DNA of 64,000 nucleotides from Ardenticatenaceae bacterium (GTDB taxonomy: Bacteria > Chloroflexota > Anaerolineae > Promineifilales > Promineifilaceae): the NCBI GenBank assembly GCA_020634495.1, contig JACKBR010000014.1:36626-100625 (forward strand). Reading direction: 5' to 3'. The stretch's first letter is position 1. Each line of letters starts with the position of its first letter. Both the position numbers and the translations under genes were made by a program. The notes beneath the pieces are model-generated. The model was not told the origin of the DNA. It was given only the letters and a program-made list of their open reading frames with translations, and did no database searches. Below, one piece after another: positions 42,856 through 50,682 of the stretch.

Positions 42856-45800
42856 ATGGGTTTAAGCAAAATTCGACGGCTCATCGAGCTTCTTATTATC
42901 TTCTTTGCCGTGTTTTGGTTATTACCAAAGCAACCCGCGCGTGCCTATAAAACCGATACACACGCAGAACTCAACCAGCTTGGGGCTGAATTAGTCCAAT
43001 TGAAGGATGATAAGGGGCTTTTTGCCGAAATATATTTAGATCAGCACATTGTTCAATTACGACAGGGTGGTGTAAATGAAGATGAAGATGACAAGAATCT
43101 GGATTTGGATACCTGTAATACTGCTCGACCCTTGAAGCACTTTTACCACCCTAATGCGACAGATCAGAATGAAGCTGGTCTCAATGTTCTAGATATATCA
43201 ACAAGGGAGCTGATTAGATGTATGGATGCTGTCACTTGGGCGCGCACAAGCGACAACAATCGAACCTGGATCGGCGCTATTGAAAATTATGGCTATACAC
43301 CCCTTGAAAAAGAATCAGCCTACCTTGCCTTGGGTCATGTAGCTCACCTTGTGGGTGATCTCGCTCAGCCAGATCACGTACACTTGGAGCCTCACGTGGA
43401 ACACGTCCCAATTCTGGATAATTATCTGCCGATTCCAGCTGACCCTGAGGCTAACTACGAAAGTTGGGTTTTAAAAAATTGGAATTTAATTCAACCTTCT
43501 TTGGAAGGTCTAACTCCCCGTAAAGAAGAGACTATGGAAGCCCATCTCGTTGCGATGGCACGATATACATACGATAGCAGCAATTTTCAAGGCGGAAGCC
43601 TAAGTAGAAATATTTTTCGACCAATTGATCCCAATCTTGAATTTGCCCAAATGTTTCGCATTGAATACTGTCCTTCGCCACTGGATCTGGCAAACCCCGC
43701 TTCATTCTGCTCTCTTTATAAGAGTTGGAATGAATGGACAGCATATAATAAAATAAATGGGGATTCTCTTGGAGCTTGGGATGGTGAATATTCTCCATAC
43801 GCTATCGTTTCTCCTGACCAATTTTGGGAAACCCGATACGAAATAGATGGAAATCCAGAAGGTTATTACTATGTTGAGAATATTGTTGAAGCTGTTCCAT
43901 CTGAATACAAGGGAGTACCCAATGAAAATTGCCCTCTGAAAGATCAAGCCGCATGTCCACTAGCCTATTTTTATGCGGAAAGGATGCTGCCCGTCGCGGT
44001 AGAATACATTGCAGGTCTTTACCAACTTTTTCATGATATTGTGAACCATCCACCTTATGCAGATTCTGTTTTGGTGCTTCAGGCTGAGAAATGTCTATAT
44101 CATAAACATTGGCAAAACAATTTTAATGATAACGGATCGCTAGTAGGGCGCACCCTTGAAAATGATTGCATTGAACCAGTAGCCGCAGATGTTAACGGGG
44201 CACCCATAACGATTCGAATTAGTTTTCGTGATGGTGCTTTGTCACCCCCTCCTTCTACAATTGAACGAGTACAAGACGTGGAAGTTCGTATCGGTGATGT
44301 ACTTATCGCCGGGGAATTAGATGTGAACGAGAATGTTTGGTCAGGTTCCATTGCGGCAAATGAACTAGAAACCATTTCCGGTATACAGGCTATTGCCATA
44401 AGTGCCAAGGATCAGCAAGATCATTATGCTGATCGAACCTATTCCGGCGATGAGTTGGATACCAATCCAGCCACGTTGGCCTGGGTGGATAGCGAGTTTA
44501 ATGGGGAGAACTCTAAGGCGAATTATCAATGGCATGGATACGAGCCAGGTACTGATACAAATCATTCTATTGTTGTCAGTGGTCATGAGGTAGAAGTAAC
44601 GCCATGTATTATTAATTCAACCGACAATATTGAGCTGCACGCCGAAACAGAAGAGGGTAGTGATATTTATGTCGTTTGTATTGACCTGACAGATCCACAA
44701 ATCCGATTTGAGACTGTGATGGCTAATGATACAAACAGTGTCAACCCATCTGTTGATCAACGTGAAGCTGTTGTTTCAATAGCTGAGCGAGAACCATACA
44801 GTCTGCGTAATCCTATTGTGGCCTTTAATGCAGACTTCTTTGGTGTTGGCCACGGCCCGGAGGGTTTTACAGTTAAGAATGGCCTGCGAATTGATGGCTC
44901 GTTTAGTGACGATTTTGATGGCAATGAAACCAATCGCGTTTCTCAATCAATTTCCAGAGTAAATTGGGTTGAGTTAATCCATAAATCTTCAGGTGAAGTA
45001 TCAGACGAAATTTTGCTTCTCAGCCGTTTTTATAATTCATCGGGTGGTGGGCCAACCATTCTTCAAAATGGGCAGATCGTTCTGAATCCTTGTGAACCTG
45101 AAGGATTCCCGATTTCGGTTTGCGATACAAATAGGCATACGGCCGTTGGCATATCTGAAGACGGACAAACTTATATCATCATCGCAGCTGAGTCTAAAAC
45201 AGCCATGGAAATGGGCCAGATTCTTCAAGAGTATGGGGCCTTTACAGGGATTAATCTTAGTGGTGGAACAACTTCGCAGCTCTGGTATCAAGGGAAAGAA
45301 GTGGTTAGTGGAAGCCCTGTTGCCAATGCGATGGTTGTTTTTCGAGAAGAGATCCCCCGCCACGACGCTCTTATTTTAGAACAATCTCAGTTTCCTGTCG
45401 TTCAGGCAGGCGAACCGTTCACTATCACCATACGCCTTGCAAATACTGGCTTTTTACCGTGGGAATCCCAGTTAGATTATGCTTTACAGCATGTGGATCA
45501 TGAGCAGCTTGGAATTACTTCCCCTATTTTTCTGCCTCAAACTACGTCTGTTGCCACACACTACGATACAACGTTTACTCTAAAAGGCATTGCGCCAAAT
45601 ACACCCGGAGCATATCAATCCATCTGGCAACTCATTTATCAAGATAGTCAGGGATTCATTGAACCAATAGGTGAAGAAGTTGGGTTTTTAGTTACAGTGA
45701 TCCCGGAGGGATCATCGCTTGACTTTGGAGATTCCATTCAACAACTCATTGACCAATTCGTGGCGGAGATTGAAGGAAATATAAGAGATTATCTCGATGG

Positions 45801-45948
45801 GCTGCAACAAGAAATTGAAGCTAGAATCAGAGCGGAATTGCTCAAAATGATACCGCCTGAACTTCGCTGCCTCTTTGGCTTAAGTCTGTTTATGACCAAT
45901 GCCTGGGGGCTGTCGTCCTGGCGTAGGAAACGGGGGGATAATGTCTGA
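42856..45948 (+). CDS. Secreted phospholipase-C-like / NAGPA / Ig-like fusion protein
   Basis: 1030 residues. A signal peptide (LLIIFFAVFWLLPKQPARA) leads into a zinc-dependent phospholipase C or S1/P1-nuclease-like domain: a His near residue 36 (THAEL) and HVAHLVGDLAQPDHVHLEPH (about 161-180), which carries His and Asp metal-ligand spacing. The central part (about 600-830) is a phosphodiester glycosidase/NAGPA domain with FNADFFG, HTAVGI and GINLSGGTTSQLW. Then an NBR1-like Ig domain (LANTGFLPWESQ through SIWQLIY), and a membrane segment near 1000-1020. The gene is A+T-rich and holds only one octamer (45137). It overlaps the next gene by eight bases. The combination of domains is unusual; the substrate is unknown. 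Confidence 0.75.
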   Translation: MGLSKIRRLIELLIIFFAVFWLLPKQPARAYKTDTHAELNQLGAELVQLKDDKGLFAEIYLDQHIVQLRQGGVNEDEDDKNLDLDTCNTARPLKHFYHPNATDQNEAGLNVLDISTRELIRCMDAVTWARTSDNNRTWIGAIENYGYTPLEKESAYLALGHVAHLVGDLAQPDHVHLEPHVEHVPILDNYLPIPADPEANYESWVLKNWNLIQPSLEGLTPRKEETMEAHLVAMARYTYDSSNFQGGSLSRNIFRPIDPNLEFAQMFRIEYCPSPLDLANPASFCSLYKSWNEWTAYNKINGDSLGAWDGEYSPYAIVSPDQFWETRYEIDGNPEGYYYVENIVEAVPSEYKGVPNENCPLKDQAACPLAYFYAERMLPVAVEYIAGLYQLFHDIVNHPPYADSVLVLQAEKCLYHKHWQNNFNDNGSLVGRTLENDCIEPVAADVNGAPITIRISFRDGALSPPPSTIERVQDVEVRIGDVLIAGELDVNENVWSGSIAANELETISGIQAIAISAKDQQDHYADRTYSGDELDTNPATLAWVDSEFNGENSKANYQWHGYEPGTDTNHSIVVSGHEVEVTPCIINSTDNIELHAETEEGSDIYVVCIDLTDPQIRFETVMANDTNSVNPSVDQREAVVSIAEREPYSLRNPIVAFNADFFGVGHGPEGFTVKNGLRIDGSFSDDFDGNETNRVSQSISRVNWVELIHKSSGEVSDEILLLSRFYNSSGGGPTILQNGQIVLNPCEPEGFPISVCDTNRHTAVGISEDGQTYIIIAAESKTAMEMGQILQEYGAFTGINLSGGTTSQLWYQGKEVVSGSPVANAMVVFREEIPRHDALILEQSQFPVVQAGEPFTITIRLANTGFLPWESQLDYALQHVDHEQLGITSPIFLPQTTSVATHYDTTFTLKGIAPNTPGAYQSIWQLIYQDSQGFIEPIGEEVGFLVTVIPEGSSLDFGDSIQQLIDQFVAEIEGNIRDYLDGLQQEIEARIRAELLKMIPPELRCLFGLSLFMTNAWGLSSWRRKRGDNV

Positions 45949-46918
45949 TTATTCCGCCCATTCATCTAATCGATTTCGGATAAATCAGAATAGCCCAATT
46001 TGGCAGGGAAAGGGAAGTTTCTGGAAAGTTTTTTTGCAGATTTTCTGGGCAGCCTTGCGTTTTTGGTTATCAAAGCAACTATGGGGAACGGCCGTTCGCC
46101 TGGCTCATTTCTCCTCACCGACCAAGACCTTGGGTGTTGTAGTTGCTATCATTACAATAGCTTTATTTGCTTGGGGAGTTATTGGGGTATGGCAAGCGCT
46201 AAAATCTCTAGGTATTCGGCGGCTATTGTTGACCTTTTTGGCCCTTTATCTGCTTTTCCTTTCCGTCAATGTTCTTACGATTCCCGATGATCGTTCCATT
46301 TTACCCAGGTTTATTTCGCAAATGGGACGAACGGCCGTTTCGTTTGGAAATACGGCAGTTTCCACATTCAAGGGTATTTTTGCCGCACCTGATGAATTTC
46401 TTTTCGCCTATACTGGAGAACGAAAACTTCCGGCGTTGCCTCCCGGCTTTCCAACCCCTGATCCCCAAGCTACCTCAATCATCGTCATTTCATCAGCAAA
46501 TAATGCCCCCCAACGTAGTTTGCGCCCAACCCCCACAACCAATCGAGCCGTCGAGATTATTGAAGATGAGGGTGAATTAGAAACGGCCGTGCCTTCAAAT
46601 TCCCCGTCCGAATCTCAGCCTACGTTTCCTTCATCTGTCAGTACGCCCCAGTCTGCTCCTGAGACAGATGTCCCAACGGAACATGCCACGCTAATCGTTG
46701 GTGGTTACGCTATTGTTGTTGATACGGGCAGTCAGGCACTACTCGCACGGGCTGAGGCAGGCACCGAATATGAAATTGTATCTCGCTTTCCAGAAGGTTC
46801 CCGCCTCATTGTCCTTGAGGGACCCGTGACAGCAGACGGGTTTAATTGGTGGAAAATGCGTGGTGATGATGGAGAAGGTTGGTGCGCCGATAGATGGCTC
46901 CACCCTGTAGAAGATTAA
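45941..46918 (+). CDS. Membrane protein with C-terminal SH3-like domain
   Basis: 325 residues from ATG 45941, inside the last codons of the preceding gene, so coupled to it. The first 140 residues carry two or three hydrophobic segments (VVVAIITIALFAWGVIGVW and LLLTFLALYLLFLSVNVL). A Thr/Pro/Ser-rich extracytoplasmic linker follows, and a terminal SH3b-like domain (HATLIVGGYAIVVDTG to EGWCADRWLHP). It probably binds cell-wall or surface glycans and partners the fusion protein. Three octamers encode TAV. Confidence 0.7.
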   Translation: MSDYSAHSSNRFRINQNSPIWQGKGSFWKVFLQIFWAALRFWLSKQLWGTAVRLAHFSSPTKTLGVVVAIITIALFAWGVIGVWQALKSLGIRRLLLTFLALYLLFLSVNVLTIPDDRSILPRFISQMGRTAVSFGNTAVSTFKGIFAAPDEFLFAYTGERKLPALPPGFPTPDPQATSIIVISSANNAPQRSLRPTPTTNRAVEIIEDEGELETAVPSNSPSESQPTFPSSVSTPQSAPETDVPTEHATLIVGGYAIVVDTGSQALLARAEAGTEYEIVSRFPEGSRLIVLEGPVTADGFNWWKMRGDDGEGWCADRWLHPVED

Positions 46919-46979
46919 ACAAATAGAGCAGTGGCCAGCGGTTTAACGCTCCAAGGTTGACGATTATCTTACCCTTTTT

Positions 46980-47759
46980 CTAAGGTCTATGGCCGAGTTT
47001 TGTTGAAATCCTTTCGGCCGTTTCCAACACCAACCGCCCCATGACTGGCTCCCGCTCCAGCGGAAAGCGAATGGCGGGCGCGCCCAGGCTGATGGCCGCC
47101 ACCACCTGGCCATCATGGTTGAACAGCGGTGCGCCGACAACCAGCAGCCCTTCCTCTAGCCACTCCTGGACAAAGGAGTAACCACGCTGGCGGATTTTGG
47201 CGAGTTCCTGGCGGAGTACGGCCGTATCCGTCACGGTCTTTGTGGTGAGCTGGGGCAGCGGCCTGGCCAGCACCGCAGCTGCGCGCTCCTCTGGCAAATG
47301 GGCCAACATTGCCAGCCCCGTCGAGGTGGCAAACATCGGCCAGCGCGTCCCCAGCGACTGCGAACTGCCCACCAAATGATTGCCAATCACCTCATCAATA
47401 ATCAAAACATGATCCTCCCCCGACATAATTTCTAGCGTGGCCGTTTCCCCAGAAGCAGCGGCCATCTTTTCCAGCTCTGGTTTGGCCAGGGAGCGCAAAT
47501 CGTTGCTGCGCAGCGCGCGCCCACCCAGCACCACAATTTCTGGGCCAAGGGTGTATGTTTCGCTAGACGGCCGTCTGGCCACCATCCCCTCACTTTCCAG
47601 CGCCGTCAACAGCCGGTAAGTTGTCGTTTTATTTAGCCCCACTTCCTGAGCCAGATCCGCCAGCCCCCACTCGCGCCGTACATCGTCAAACGCTTTCAAA
47701 AGCGACATAGCGCGTAATACAGATTGTGTGCCGGGGTAAGGTTGGGTTTTTGTTTTCAT
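46980..47759 (-). CDS. IclR-family transcriptional regulator
   Basis: 259 residues. The N-terminal winged helix is SVLRAMSLLKAFDD with DLAQEVGLNKTTTYRLLTALESEGMV, and the effector domain follows with TATLEIMSGEDHVLI, TSTGLAMLAHL and GVPAI-type LGAPAIRF. IclR regulators bind a small carboxylate or amino acid. It lies 77 bases downstream of kamA on the same strand and probably controls it, with palindromes at 49307-49331 as candidate operators. Octamers encode the DTAV and RRPSSE stretches. Confidence 0.88.
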   Translation of the reverse strand: MKTKTQPYPGTQSVLRAMSLLKAFDDVRREWGLADLAQEVGLNKTTTYRLLTALESEGMVARRPSSETYTLGPEIVVLGGRALRSNDLRSLAKPELEKMAAASGETATLEIMSGEDHVLIIDEVIGNHLVGSSQSLGTRWPMFATSTGLAMLAHLPEERAAAVLARPLPQLTTKTVTDTAVLRQELAKIRQRGYSFVQEWLEEGLLVVGAPLFNHDGQVVAAISLGAPAIRFPLEREPVMGRLVLETAERISTKLGHRP

Positions 47760-47765
47760 AGGCTG

Positions 47766-47826
47766 GAGACTGGAGATTGGAGACTAAAGATTGAATTTCC
47801 TCATCCAATCACCACTCTCCAGTCTC
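47766..47826. terminator. GAGAC/GTCTC hairpin (copy 2)
   Basis: GAGACTGGAGA (47766-47776) pairs perfectly with TCTCCAGTCTC (47816-47826). It has the same core as the hairpin at 18692-18729 and likewise lies after a gene end (kamA). A TTTTCACTT tract follows on the plus strand. Confidence 0.5.
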
Positions 47827-47836
47827 TTTTCACTTT

Positions 47837-49288
47837 TTACTTTTCACTCTTTTCTTCATCCCCATCCGCCTCACTCCCTTCTTTCAGCTGCGGCGTTACC
47901 GGGATATTGTTCGTGTCAATGCTGCCCACGCCCAGCGGGGTCCACTTCTGGGCAATCTCACCGCTGCGCAGGCGGTGTTCAGCGCCCCCTCGCGCATGGG
48001 TGTTGGCAAAGCCTTCTGGCTCGATGCTCATGCGCTGGCCTTGCAGCAAGCCATGAATCCCTTCCTGGCCCGGTTCCGGGCGGGGGGCAATGAGCGCTTC
48101 TTGGGGTTTAATCGCTTCAGGATCGTAATCCAGCGGCTCCTGGTAGGTGGTCAGGAACCCTTCAAAGTTGCGCAAAACCACTTTGCCTGGAGCCTGAGAA
48201 ACCACGTAATTGGGCTGCACCGGAATCTTGCCGCCGCCGCCGGGGGCATCCACCACGTAGGTGGGCACGGCATAGCCAGAGGTGTGGCCGCGCAGCCCTT
48301 CGATAATTTCAATACCTTTGCTCACGGTGGTGCGCAGATGGCCAGAGCCTTCGACCAGGTCGCATTGATAGAGGTAATACGGCCGTACCCGAATCTTCAC
48401 CAGATCATGCACCAGTTTGCGCTGGATGTGAACTGAATCATTGATGCCCGCCAGCAGCACGCTCTGGTTGCCCAACGGCACGCCAGCCCGCGTCAGCCGG
48501 TCGGCGGCGGCCGCCAGTTCCGGCGTCACCTCCTTGGGATGGTTCACATGAATGTTCAGCCAGAATGGATGGTACTTGCTCACCATCTCGCAAAACTGCT
48601 CATCCACCCGCATGGGCAAAAAGACCGGCACGCGGGAGCCAATGCGAATGATCTCCACGTGTGGAATGGCCCGCAGGCGACCCAAAATCATGTCCACCAG
48701 CTTGGGAGCCAGCACCATTGGGTCGCCGCCGGAGAGCAACACATCCCGAATTTGGGGATTGTTTTCAATGTACTCAATTTGCGCATCAAACTCGGCGCGG
48801 CTAAACGTTTGCGTGGGGTCGCCTACAATGCGGCTGCGCGTGCAGTAGCGGCAGTAGCTGGCGCATTGGGTGGTAATCAGCATCAGCACCCGGTCGGGAT
48901 AGCGATGCACCAGTCCCGGCACGGGGGAATGTTTGTCTTCTGCCAATGAATCTTCCATCATCGATTGGAAAGGCACCATCTCGGCATCAGTGGGAATAAC
49001 CTGCTTACGCACAGGGCAATTGGGGTCATCGGGGTCAATGAGGCTGGCAAAATAGGGGGTGATATCAACCCGAAACAAACCATTGGTGCTCAAAGCCTTG
49101 CGCTCAGAGTCGGTAAGGTTAATCACCTTGCCCAGTTCTTCTACAGTATTGAGCCGGTTGCTCATTTGCCAGCGCCAATCCATCCATTTTTCGTCGGGAA
49201 CATCGTTCCAGTAGGGGGCGCGGGTGTAAATTTGTTCGGTGATTGGTGTTGCCTCGGTGGCACCTGATTTTGTTTTTTGTACAGCCAT
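47837..49288 (-). CDS. kamA: Lysine 2,3-aminomutase
   Basis: 483 residues. The radical SAM cluster motif is CASYCRYC (near residue 140), and the PLP-binding Lys lies in DAPGGGGKIP. The two Asp residues that select lysine over glutamate in this family are both present (YQCDLVEGSG and VVDAPGG), so it should convert L-lysine to L-beta-lysine. GAGGAG lies eight bases before the ATG. The C-terminal 100 residues are longer than in many homologues. No kamD/E, ablB or other beta-lysine genes are close, so the fate of the product is open; fermentation or compatible-solute synthesis are both possible. An IclR gene follows. Confidence 0.92.
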   Translation of the reverse strand: MAVQKTKSGATEATPITEQIYTRAPYWNDVPDEKWMDWRWQMSNRLNTVEELGKVINLTDSERKALSTNGLFRVDITPYFASLIDPDDPNCPVRKQVIPTDAEMVPFQSMMEDSLAEDKHSPVPGLVHRYPDRVLMLITTQCASYCRYCTRSRIVGDPTQTFSRAEFDAQIEYIENNPQIRDVLLSGGDPMVLAPKLVDMILGRLRAIPHVEIIRIGSRVPVFLPMRVDEQFCEMVSKYHPFWLNIHVNHPKEVTPELAAAADRLTRAGVPLGNQSVLLAGINDSVHIQRKLVHDLVKIRVRPYYLYQCDLVEGSGHLRTTVSKGIEIIEGLRGHTSGYAVPTYVVDAPGGGGKIPVQPNYVVSQAPGKVVLRNFEGFLTTYQEPLDYDPEAIKPQEALIAPRPEPGQEGIHGLLQGQRMSIEPEGFANTHARGGAEHRLRSGEIAQKWTPLGVGSIDTNNIPVTPQLKEGSEADGDEEKSEK

Positions 49289-49306
49289 GTGTGTTGCTCC
49301 TCTTGC

Positions 49307-49331
49307 GTTTCACATTGTGAAACCTGGTTTC
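49307..49331. promoter_or_regulatory. Overlapping palindromes upstream of kamA, candidate IclR operator
   Basis: GTTTCACATTGTGAAAC (49307-49323, 8-bp arms with one central base) overlaps TGAAACCTGGTTTCA (49318-49332). They lie 19-44 bases upstream of the kamA ATG. Similar TTTCANNNTGAAA-type sites are typical of IclR regulators. The first resembles parS with three extra central bases and was not called parS for that reason. Confidence 0.5.
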
Positions 49332-49395
49332 AATTTTCGAGAAAAGTATAACTTTGTTGGATCGATTTGTCAGCCCATTTGATTACTTTGTTTTT

Positions 49396-49423
49396 TTGCA
49401 TCATAGAAAATCGCTCGTATACT
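49396..49423 (+). promoter_or_regulatory. Candidate promoter of the BMP-ABC operon
   Basis: TTGCAT, a 16-base spacer and TATACT (49418-49423) lie 150 bases before the substrate-binding lipoprotein gene. A small CTTGC/GCAAG hairpin follows in the leader. Confidence 0.35.
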
Positions 49424-49575
49424 TGCTTACCTTTTGGCAGGCTAGGCAAGATTAAATTATTTTCCCTCCCCATAATCCTGTTTAGCCAGACTATCGTTTG
49501 CTGAAATTGTTTGCCGATCTCATCTAAATAACACCGTCAGGCAACACATTTCAGTCTTCAAGGAGAAGAAACCCC

Positions 49576-50577
49576 ATGAAGAATCGTTTCAGTTTTATCC
49601 TCTTCTGTCTATTCTTGCTGGCGCTGGTTGTTAGCTGCGGAGGCGGTGAAGAAACGGCCGAAAATGCAGCGGACTTTAAGCTGGCGGCCGTTTTCCCAGG
49701 AACCATCACCGATGCCGATTACAATACGCTGGGCAATCTTGGGGTAGACGCTGTGAACGCTGATCTGGGCATAGAGACCGCCTATTCCGAGTCGGTGGCC
49801 GTGCCAGACGTGGAGCGCGTGATGCGTGAATATATTGATGATGGCTTCAACATCGTCTTTACGCATGGCGGGCAGTTCTTGAGCCAAACCATTGAGCTGG
49901 CCAATGAATTTCCAGATGTGAACTTCATTGCGGAGGCAGATGCGGCCGTTGACGACCTGCCCGACAACGTGTGGGTCATCGTGCGCAATATGGAAGTTGG
50001 CGCTTACGGCGTGGGGGCCGTGGCGGCCAAAATGACCCAAACCGGCAAAATTGGCTACATCACCGGGCTGACGCTGCCCTTCACCTACGCCGAATACCAT
50101 GCCATCGAACAGGCCATTGGCGATTTGGGGTTGGATGTGGAAGTGACGCCCGTTTGGGTGGGCGATTTTAACGACCCCAGCAAGGCGCGTGAACTGGCCG
50201 ATACGCTCATTGCCGAGGACGTGGACGTGATTGTCTCTTCGCTAAACCTGGGCACGTTGGGTGTGTTTGAAGCGGCCGAGGCAGCGGGGCCAGACGTTAA
50301 GGTCATTGCCAAATACACTGATAAATCTGAATTTGCCCCAGACAATTACGTCACCTCGGCGCTGTATGATTTTGAACGGCCGTTAACCGACATCGTTGGC
50401 AATATTTTGAACGGCGAGCGGGGCGGCAACTATCATCTCAGCTTTGAAACGGGCATCGACATGCAGCTTCCCCTGACCAACGCCAGCGACGAGATCAACA
50501 GCGAAGCCGAAGCGCTCCTGAACGACATGAAAGCGGGCAATATCGAAGTGGTCAAAGACACCACGCCCGTTGAATAG
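49576..50577 (+). CDS. BMP-family substrate-binding lipoprotein
   Basis: 333 residues. A lipoprotein signal ends in the lipobox VVSC, then GGGEETAEN. The body is a BMP/PnrA-like periplasmic binding fold, with KLAAVFPGTITDADYN at the start, IVFTHGGQFLSQ and GKIGYITGL, and VDVIVSSLNLGTLGVFEAA. Such proteins bind nucleosides. It is the first gene of an ABC operon with one ATPase and two permeases. The ribosome-binding site AAGGAGAAG precedes the ATG. Confidence 0.88.
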   Translation: MKNRFSFILFCLFLLALVVSCGGGEETAENAADFKLAAVFPGTITDADYNTLGNLGVDAVNADLGIETAYSESVAVPDVERVMREYIDDGFNIVFTHGGQFLSQTIELANEFPDVNFIAEADAAVDDLPDNVWVIVRNMEVGAYGVGAVAAKMTQTGKIGYITGLTLPFTYAEYHAIEQAIGDLGLDVEVTPVWVGDFNDPSKARELADTLIAEDVDVIVSSLNLGTLGVFEAAEAAGPDVKVIAKYTDKSEFAPDNYVTSALYDFERPLTDIVGNILNGERGGNYHLSFETGIDMQLPLTNASDEINSEAEALLNDMKAGNIEVVKDTTPVE

Positions 50578-50593
50578 GTTTGTAAGCAAGAGA

Positions 50594-50674
50594 CCCCCAC
50601 CCTGACCCTCCCCCCTGCCAGGGGGAGGGAACTTTGCTCCCTCTCCCCTGAGGGAGAGGGCTGGGGTGAGGGTG
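50594..50674. repeat. CCCTCACCCC-type palindromic repeat, copy 1
   Basis: CACCCTGACCCTCCCCC.. through GGGGTGAGGGTG forms an interrupted palindrome with two internal GC-rich hairpins. It lies between the BMP gene and the ABC ATPase. Nearly the same sequence occurs at 53274-53353 in this operon. Such REP-like repeats are common in many bacteria and may affect message stability. Confidence 0.75.
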
Positions 50675-50682
50675 ATCACCCC

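Noticed and set aside
49307..49323. A second parS site upstream of kamA
   Set aside because: The arms match parS but the centre holds three extra bases, and it sits in an IclR-type promoter next to an IclR gene, so an operator is more likely.
49381..49560. A purine riboswitch in the leader of the nucleoside-type transporter
   Set aside because: No conserved three-way junction or loop-loop bases could be found; only a weak CTTGC/GCAAG hairpin is visible.
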